Positions 56,827 through 64,000 of a DNA stretch of 64,000 nucleotides are shown here, piece after piece. The notes beneath the pieces are model-generated. The model searched no databases. It was not told where the DNA came from and saw only the letters and a list, made by a program, of their open reading frames with translations. Position 1 is the first letter of the stretch. The number at the start of each line of letters is the position of its first letter. A program made the translations under genes and the position numbers. Source of the stretch: Daphnia pulex (lineage: Eukaryota; Arthropoda; Branchiopoda; Diplostraca; Daphniidae); contig NC_060026.1 of the NCBI RefSeq assembly GCF_021134715.1, positions 9,353,001 through 9,417,000 on the forward strand, written 5' to 3'.

Positions 56827-57569
56827 CTAAAATTTATTTCTGACTTCTTCAATATCTGCAGCTGTAATAATGGAAATTTTTTGCACCTCCACAACCTTTT
56901 TCTCTGCACTTTCCTAAGGGTGGTAAAAAATATTCCTGGTTAAACAAATGGATTGCTATTTTTATATTACTGAAAGCTTTACTGAAGCTTCAATTATTAC
57001 CAGTTTGTCCATAAATTGATGTACACTTGAAACCACTTTATCAGTAGTGATCATTGAGTAATCTTCATATTTGTTACCTACTTCACCTAAACACTGGACC
57101 ATGTCTATGAAATTCCTTTATGCATCCAGTCAGTAAAAAATATTAGTTATTCTGCTAAAATTATGTTATTTCAAAAAGCTGCATACTTATGTTGATTATA
57201 ATGTAGAGGTAAGACATTTGCAGTGAGAGGTACTTTGAAGCAGTGTCTCAAATCTTCTTTGTTTTGAACCACTGTTTCTAATGCACTTGCTGCCATCTCA
57301 ACAAATTGCAGCCCAGCATCAACTAGACCATTTGATTCATTAAGTACTTCCTCATCAGGCAAACATTGTGACCGACAATCAAGCCATTCACGAAGGGATG
57401 AAAACAATGGGTCAGAATTTGTAAGAGTTACATGGCTGATTTTTGACCCACTAGTTGATGACTGGTCAGCAGCAGAGAACATTGTTGTTGTTGCTTCATA
57501 TCCTGAATGATCATAGTTTATTGAAGCTCCAGCCAAAAAATTCTCTACTTTATCTAAATAAAAAGTCAT
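56827..57569 (-). CDS. candidate augmin subunit HAUS2-like, 194 aa
   Basis: Three exons: 57569-57187, 57115-57001, 56913-56827, with correct phases and clean GT-AG borders. The protein is helical and coiled-coil-like. Its middle part, LRHCFKVPLTANVLPLHYNQ, and the following helix (FIDMVQCLGEVGNKYEDY) line up with the HAUS2 block LRQRLL-P--ENLPIE--YH and its succeeding helices, including spacing. Augmin nucleates branched microtubules in the spindle with gamma-tubulin. The match is from memory over a weakly conserved family, so the name is tentative. The N-terminus is shorter than human (235 aa), and an upstream exon is possible because TTTATTTAG occurs shortly after the ATG. The stop codon lies 16 bp beyond the neighbouring gene's AATAAA. 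Confidence 0.5.
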
Positions 57570-57773
57570 TATTTTATCCTCGCCAGCGAATTTCAGAATG
57601 TTGATTTGAGCACAAGTTGGATGTGTGATCTACACCACAGCCTACTTCAATATTTCAACACATAAATTAAACTAGCGCTTCGAAATAAAAGCCTGTAGGC
57701 TTAAATTTAGGATGAAAAGTTACACCACGGTGCACGGTTACACTTTCAGCTTTGACATTTAAATGGGTAATGA

Positions 57774-58348
57774 CATGGACTACTTAAGCTAGAGGACGGG
57801 TCTCTTCGTCAATTCCTATGTCGGCTACCATTTTTTTTTTGTTACTGAAATCAATAGAGCTTTAGAAATGAGCTATAGTTTATTAAATTATCCCTATGCG
57901 GCAAATATTTAATTTCGATGATATTCTAATTAGAAATTGACGGAGGTGCTCGTTGGTTGTCGCCGCCTAGCGGTGATTGTTGGTTGACCACTCTGTGATT
58001 CTCTGGTTTTGGTTTGGTTTGGTATGATTAGGTGCGTCTGCTATCTGTGATTCTCTGGTGATTCTCTGGATTCTGTTTTTTTCTTTCTAAAAACCATGGA
58101 AGAGTTTAGAATTCTTAGCGCTAGGTGGAGACAACCAACGAGCACCTATCCCGTTCCCCTCAAAATTTAAGCGCAAATATCTTTTTTTTTAATATCTTCA
58201 CAAGAAAGGAGCTTTGGAGACTTAGAATAGCTTTTTAAATCTCTATCGATTGACCCTTCTTCAAAAATTATGATTAAAAATCCACCCGACAAGCTATAAC
58301 ACGGCGGGATAGGACGAGAGACCCGTCCTCTAGCTTAAGTAGTCCATG
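57774..58348. mobile_element. 575 bp MITE-like element with 31 bp perfect terminal inverted repeats
   Basis: Left and right ends share CATGGACTACTTAAGCTAG and the next 12 bases as a perfect inverted repeat, with similarity continuing inward after a one-base indel. GTAATGA occurs directly outside both ends (57767-57773 and 58349-58355), a 7 bp target duplication. Inside, a second inverted pair (CTCGTTGGTTGTC near 57950 and GACAACCAACGAG near 58130) gives a long fold-back. No coding capacity. A truncated copy lies at 11304-11940. It sits in the promoter interval between the HAUS2-like gene and SMIM8. Confidence 0.88.
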
Positions 58349-58707
58349 GTAATGACAACTACAGTTCCTAAGTTTGAGTTCGCTACACCATTGCCATTCT
58401 GTGTTTGTAATTTTACTTTTCAGAATTTAAACAGATTAAATCATTTTAAACGGTTCTCAAAATATGATTTTTTTAAATGCAGATTTTTTACAACAAAAAT
58501 TTTTTATTTTGGTTAATTAACGATTAAATTGAAAATTAGAATTCAGGTTACTAATTTGAAAACGCAAAAATAAATACGTTGAAATGGCAACTACAGCATT
58601 GGTTATTCTTTTCAGAAGTTGTAAATCAAGTAAACACTAAGTTGAGTAATTTAGATTGAACTAAATGATTATGATTTAGTTAATTGATTCCATAATAAGA
58701 CATAGCA

Positions 58708-59114
58708 ATGGATAATGAAAAGAAACCGTCAGCCGCAATTCCTAGAGTAGCTGGAGATGGTTTGCGATCTGTGAAAACTACAGGTTGTAACGACATTAAA
58801 TTTGAAGCGTTTACTTATTACAGCCAACCTAACGCGTCATCTTTTCTTATTCAGGAGTATTTAGAGCGCTCAATTTTGAACTCTATGTGAAACCAGTAAG
58901 TGCAAACAACTGGTTTGGATTCAACATTTATTAATAATGAATTCTATCTAAATTAAAGAACAAAGTCATCATGGTGCTAGGTCTATTAGCTATAGCTGGT
59001 TGCACTGGATATTTGACATATATGAAGACAAAATATGAAAACATGGGTTACTATGTTGCTGTCCGAGAAGATGGATCCAAACAGCTGCATACAAAAAAGT
59101 CAAGATGGGACTAG
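58708..59114 (+). CDS. SMIM8: small integral membrane protein 8 homologue, 90 aa
   Basis: Three small exons, 58708-58783, 58855-58895 (only 41 nt) and 58959-59114, joined in phases 1 and 0. The joined protein reads LRSVKTTGVFRALNFELYVK then PNKVIMVLGLL. This matches SMIM8's [21 protein letters not shown] core. A single membrane helix follows (about 42-61), and the C-terminus is the family-typical KKSRWD. SMIM8 is a conserved single-pass protein of unknown molecular role. Without splicing only a 60-residue frame would be called and the family would be missed. AATAAA lies at 59173-59178. The gene is convergent with the sarcoglycan, 175 bp between stops. Confidence 0.9.
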
Positions 59115-59289
59115 ATAAAATTTGGTTCCATACTGTGTAGCAGACGAAACAAGCTAAGTTGATAATTTAAGTAATAAATAAATTTGATAATTCCTCAGAG
59201 ATTCCACATTATCCAGTGATTAACATAAGCTATTTTGACTAGATTAACTGTTGTACCACACAGAAAAAATTTTAAGGTAAAAAGTTAAA

Positions 59290-61235
59290 CTATTTGTTAA
59301 TTGTCCCACAGTTGTATGGGGGAGGCTCACGCCGACCTAAAGTAGAAGACCTATCGGAGAGTAGAGTTGTTGAACGTGGTGTTGGGAAGGTGGGGCGTGA
59401 GAGCGTTGAAACGGGAGTTGGCATAGCCGATGAATTCGAAGACATCAGAAAAGGACTAGAGCCACGGGTAGCTGATTCGCCTATTACAGAATCATAGAGT
59501 GGGTTTCGTTTTACTCGGCCCAGCGAAGGGGTTCTTGAATCGCGTATTAGTTTCGTAGAAATTTCGTTGCTGATTTGTCCCGTAGGTTTTAGCGTCCCGG
59601 TTTCTTGTTTAGATTTAAGAAATGGTAACTCCTCAAACGCGGCTTCGTAGAGCTGCATTAAAACAACAATACAGTATAAAGTTTTTTATCGATTGAGCAG
59701 TAATTTAAAGGAACAAAATACCTGGCCTTCTTCAGTCTCTGCTCCTTCTGGGTGAACGCCTAGAATGGCAGTCAGGAGGGCAGCCAATATTAGTAGTAAC
59801 ACCAGCGGAATGAACACAGCAACAACACCTTCCTCGGTGTAGCTACGTACGGGAATCTCCCATCTAATTCATAAATTCAACGAATTACAACTTTACGCCA
59901 CCAAAATTAATAGCAATTTCACAAAATATACTTGGCAGGTGCGCTCCAGATGTCAGATGGAGGTATTTCTTCATAGAGTATTTGACTTGACTTATGGATG
60001 ATACGTTCAGTTTTGGTATCGACGGTGGGTGGAGCAACGGAACTGAGCATCAGTAGCGAATTATTTTGGGGAACCTATTAAAAACTTATTACTTATTGGC
60101 TTTCCAGTGGCAAACGCTAAAATCGTACCAATTTAAAAGAGCACCAATCCACCAAGAATCCTTTGGATCGAAAGTAACGTTCTGATGAAGTCTTTTTAAA
60201 GTCACGAGGACATTGGCGAAGTGGCCATAAAGGACTGACTTCACGTTCTAATTCACGGAGTACTTCGGAAAATTCGGCGTTACTTCCCAAGGTCAAAAAC
60301 ACTCTGTAACATAAACACTTTTGAAGAAAATTGTTACATTTGTTGATTGCTATTAAATACCCTTCTCCATCTTGCTGGCGCGCAGGTCGTCTCCCGCCAA
60401 CAGCTAAAGCTGAGTAAAGTTCCACAAAATGAAGATCTAACGAACTTGCTGGCCATAGTATTTTCCGAAAAATATCCAATAGTTTCATTTGCTTTTGCTC
60501 ATCCATCAGATCATCAAGGTTTAGATTGTGAATTTTTAGTTTTATCTGACAAGTGGCAGGTTCTGTAACACATGATTTTTGAACGGTGAATTTGTTTCCT
60601 CAAAAGGATTCTATATGAGAACACCACAAACCTTCTTTAGGAAATATTTCAATAACAATTTCTTTTGCCGATGTTTCAAAAGTTAACAGATTGAATGCAA
60701 CAACATCTAACTGTGAATGAAATTTGAAAAATTTTAAGTATTTGGTAAGTGAAAGCATTAAAAAACACAATGTGTATCATCAATTCAAATGAGTCATAAA
60801 TATGTAAAGTTAAGTCTTAAGTGTATCCGTTATAGTGTATGGTAAAAATTAAAATAATTACCTTTAGAGATGCTAAATTATTTGGTGGTGTCCCATATAG
60901 AAAACCAAGTTTTAAATTTTGATTAAATACAAGGTTTATCCATTTTGGTAGGTCAGGCAAACCGTGCAGAGAAGCTGAATAGGAGAAGTATTCATCTGTA
61001 AAAAATGAAAAAAAGTTATGAAATTGTTCAAAAGGAAATATCTTATTTTCTAGTGTATTATATTTAACTTCAATTCTACAGAACATTTGCTACCTGAAGA
61101 CTCCACGTCTGATAAATTGAATAACGAAGGTGACAACTGAATCACAAATACCTCGTCCGTTTGAACTTGGTATTGAGCATAGCAATATTTCGAAAAGAAA
61201 ACTAAAAAAAGGGAGGTGGAGAGTGCAATATGCAT
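59290..61235 (-). CDS. alpha/epsilon-sarcoglycan, 459 aa
   Basis: Eight exons: 61235-61094, 60995-60862, 60710-60632, 60562-60361, 60303-60129, 60074-59932, 59863-59722, 59652-59290; phases all close. Residues 1-20 form a signal peptide. A cadherin-like extracellular domain follows with YSASLHGLPDLPKWINL and GFLYGTPP. Next comes the sarcoglycan domain with its conserved FLVDWCSFKLV. One transmembrane helix is at about 304-331 (GVVAVFIPLVLLLILAALL). The 120-residue cytoplasmic tail is Ser/Thr/Pro-rich and ends PPPYNCGTINK. Alpha/epsilon-sarcoglycan is part of the dystrophin-associated sarcoglycan complex of muscle membranes. Human SGCE is 437 residues. Invertebrates usually have one gene equidistant from SGCA and SGCE, so I do not pick one symbol. 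Confidence 0.93.
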
Positions 61236-61911
61236 TTTCCTACACTGCAAAAACAATGGATAAAAATATTCTTTGATTTTTGTCAACTAAGAAAATTCAC
61301 TTCTCATTTACAGTGTTTTGTTGTTGTTGTTTTACACTAAAAAGCCAATGCTAAATATGGCGGTGCTGATCTAAACACTTAATCAGGCTTGACAGGCGAT
61401 TTTTCCGAACAGGAACAAATAAGAAATAGGCCGTTCCCGCGGCCGTTCGTGAGTCGTGACTCCGATCATCCATAGACCCAAGTCGACGGATAAATTTTCC
61501 TGTCATGATTTTAATAATATTTAGAATCTATAACATAGTAAAGTTAACGATTTTACTGAAATTTATAGTTTTATACGTGTAATATTGCGTTTTAGAATAT
61601 GTGTGAGGATTGAAGCAGAGCTCTGATTGAAGAAAGAAATTATTTAAGAAAACTAATTTCTTTATAAATTTTATTTCATAGCTATACAGAATGATATAAT
61701 TTATCCAATCAATTTGGAAAATATCCAATTTTCAAATACGACGTTAACGTGTAATATAGGGTAGCACGACACAATTGTCTCATTTTTTGAATAGTAATAA
61801 AAAAGGAGACCATTTCCATGGTTACCAGGTCATAGGATTCATAACATTCATTTATGTGAGAAGTACAAATGTCGGCTTAAAAAACTGTTGTAGAACTATT
61901 TGGCTTTTTCA
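61236..61911. promoter_or_regulatory. divergent promoter, sarcoglycan/ARL3
   Basis: About 676 bp separate the two start codons. GC-richer sequence around 61380-61500 (CCGTTCCCGCGGCCGTTCG) is the likely core. A GTAGCACGACACAATTG word at about 61762-61778 recurs as GTAGCACGACACAATTC at about 46755, meaning unknown. Confidence 0.35.
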
Positions 61912-63311
61912 ATGGTAAGTATTTTTCCCTCTGGATAAACATTCAACTTCTTATTTAGAACTGTCATAAATTTGAGTTGCTGACTTGCTGTTGATTGCCT
62001 TAAAAGCTTTTGCAAGAAGTCAGTGATAGAAAAACAAAATGAATTGTTATGGAAGCCTGACCTGCCTTGAAACTTGCTCTTCACATAACACAGGAATTTT
62101 TCTTCTTATACTGTAATTATTGTCATCCAAAGGGTTTGTTGGCTTTGCTGCGAAAGTTGCGCGCTTCTTCCGAACAAGAACTACGAATATTGCTGCTAGG
62201 ACTTGATAATGCTGGTAAAACAACCCTTTTGAAGCATCTGGCCAACGAGGACGTAACCCACATTACGCCTACTCAAGGATTTAACATAAAATCCGTCCAA
62301 TCATCGGGGTTTAAGCTCAACGTTTGGGATATTGGTGGACAAAGAAAAATTCGGCCATATTGGCGAAATTACTTTGAAAATACTGACGTGCTGGTAGGCC
62401 TATTGCATTTATGTCGTTCGACAAATCATTTTAAATTCGAAAATTAAAAAGATGTTTAACTAGGCCTATTATAAAGTTTGAGCTATGTTATTCAATTTAT
62501 GTTGTCTTTACACAGATCTATGTGATAGACAGTTCCGATAGAAAGCGCTTCGATGAAACTGCCGAGGAATTGTCTGAACTTCTTAATGAAGAAAAACTAG
62601 AAGGAGGTAAACATTAAAATTCGTAGTAACGCTAGATTCATTAGTTAGTTGATTAATCTAGTTGTAGGCCTACAATATCAAACTTTTAGCTTAGAATGTA
62701 TAAATTTAATATGTGTTTATGTTTCAGCTGTTTCAGCTTTTTTTTTTTAATCACGATGTAATCTCAATTGTTTTTAGTCCCCTTGTTAGTGTTCGCTAAC
62801 AAACAAGATTTATTGGGTGCCGCGACGCCTTCGGAATTAGCTTTGGGCTTGGCTCTCCAGACAATTAAGGACAGAGGATGGCAGATCCAGGTAATATAAC
62901 AAATCAGAAAGGCTTAAAGGTCATTCTTGTAATGAAAATCAGCAGAAATTTAATTTATTTTTCGTTGTACTTACATACAGGCCTGCTGCGCTTGTTCTGG
63001 TGAAGGCGTTCAGGTAGGTAGGAATTTGCTAAAGACACATACATATTTCCAAATCGTTAACTTTTTCACTCACGCACTATCCGTACGCGGAATGCACTAT
63101 CTAGTTATGCGTTCGGTTTGTTATTTAGTAGATTAGATAAAAGTAGCAACATCATATTTGATCTTTTTTTTCCTTCGTAATTCGTAATAGTTTGAAAATA
63201 AAATAAAAATAGCACGCGTCCTCGTGATAGTTTTCTTTATCTTATTTATCCAAAATTCTTTTAATACAGGATGGAATGAACTGGATATGCCAAACGATTA
63301 AGAAAAAATGA
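61912..63311 (+). CDS. ARL3: ADP-ribosylation factor-like GTPase 3, 180 aa
   Basis: Six exons: 61912-61914, 62133-62393, 62516-62606, 62778-62890, 62981-63013, 63270-63311. The first coding exon contributes only the ATG, which abuts a perfect GTAAGT donor; the next exon begins at Gly2. The protein carries the P-loop GLDNAGKT (24-31), the switch region [33 protein letters not shown] (switch 2 from 66) and NKQD (126-129). The end, [19 protein letters not shown], is diagnostic of ARL3 over ARL2. ARL3-GTP releases lipidated cargo from UNC119 and PDE6D inside cilia. ARL3 itself is not myristoylated despite Gly2. AATAAA lies at 63505-63510. Confidence 0.96.
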
Positions 63312-64000
63312 TTGCATTGTCTTTTCGTTAGAGATTGATGAATTTTCCAATCAGTTATGTTAATGAATGTTATTATTTGCCCTTCAATGTTCACCTTCCA
63401 ACGATAATCGAAATTTGAACCCCGCCCGTCTCAATGTTTACTTTCGTAAAAATTGTTCTGCCACTGTCTGTCCGCAGTCCGCTTTATGAGCGAATCTTTT
63501 TAAAAATAAACTTTGAAAGAAAGACCTATTTCATTTACTCATATAAAAATCTGGAATTTTTTTATGCCTGCTTTTTTTCATTGCAAAAATAAAAAATTCT
63601 GGATTTGCATGATTCTTTGTTCTAAATTCAAGCAAGTTTGCAACATAGGAATAATCGCTCAATATGATGGTAAACAGAAAAAAGTGTTGTCTTGACGACG
63701 TTTAAATAACAAGAAATAACGTTCGCAGGAAATCATCTCGACGTTTATACTCGGGTAAAAAATAATTTGCAGTGGTTTGCACTTCGCTTTGGCCTAACTA
63801 TTTTTCTATAATGGTACTGTTGTCAAGATTTGTTTCTATTGCATCAAAAATGACGACTTGGAGCAATAAAATACACTCTAAATGTAGAGGTGAAATATAC
63901 CCTCGTTCAGATCAAAAGGTGAAACAAATTATTTTTTAAAAAATTATTGTCTGAAGTTATTCTTCTATATTCTTCCAATTAGCGACTCATCGTTCCTATT
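63312..64000. other. ARL3 3' UTR and following intergenic
   Basis: Holds the ARL3 3' untranslated region to the AATAAA at 63505-63510. Beyond it is AT-rich sequence with no supported gene up to the window end. Confidence 0.5.

Noticed and set aside
1-64000. CRISPR arrays, operons, bacterial defence islands
   Set aside because: No regularly spaced short repeats with unique spacers, and the gene structure with spliceosomal introns excludes a prokaryotic source.

Overview
This is a 64 kb eukaryotic genomic window. Small introns of roughly 60-100 bp with GT-AG borders, an AT-rich intergenic background, animal-specific genes (a sarcoglycan, SRSF2, an augmin-like subunit, SMIM8, a nervy pseudogene) and arthropod-style transposons point to an arthropod. 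A branchiopod crustacean such as Daphnia is my best guess; that is inference, not a database match.

The window has two contrasting halves. Positions 1-27,000 are almost gene-free and full of transposon debris. The main items are a 5.7 kb LTR-bounded element (1863-7563) lying on the minus strand, with no recognisable pol, filled with pyrimidine-rich degenerate repeats and carrying a nested 5'-truncated CR1/L2-like LINE; a gag/protease remnant (about 10,530-11,290) abutting a MITE copy; a pseudogene of the transcriptional co-repressor nervy (RUNX1T1 family); a mariner-type helix-turn-helix fragment; a copia pol relic split by an 866 bp TA-flanked inverted-repeat element; a hAT C-terminus; a diverged tandem duplication (20-23 kb); a stretch dense in GCGC words; and an AT-rich region bounded by inverted repeats with a perfect hairpin (25-27 kb).

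Positions 27,200-64,000 are genic. On the minus strand is a seven-exon MIF4G-domain translation factor related to MIF4GD/CTIF, followed by SRSF2 on the plus strand. From 35.7 to 45.2 kb there are four small secretory-pathway proteins of unknown function, with a tRNA-Ser(CGA) among them. From 47.9 kb to the end lies a compact housekeeping block: inorganic pyrophosphatase (-), cytosolic serine hydroxymethyltransferase (+), GET4 (-), a TCF20/RAI1-like extended-PHD protein (+), a HAUS2-like augmin subunit (-), SMIM8 (+), an alpha/epsilon-sarcoglycan (-) and ARL3 (+). In this block neighbours alternate in strand, so they share divergent promoter intervals and have very close convergent 3' ends.

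Exon coordinates were derived by hand from reading-frame continuity, splice signals and remembered family sequence. In all but one of the multi-exon gene models every splice phase closes exactly. The exception is the pyrophosphatase, where the last exon remains uncertain. No operon-like or CRISPR-like organisation is present.
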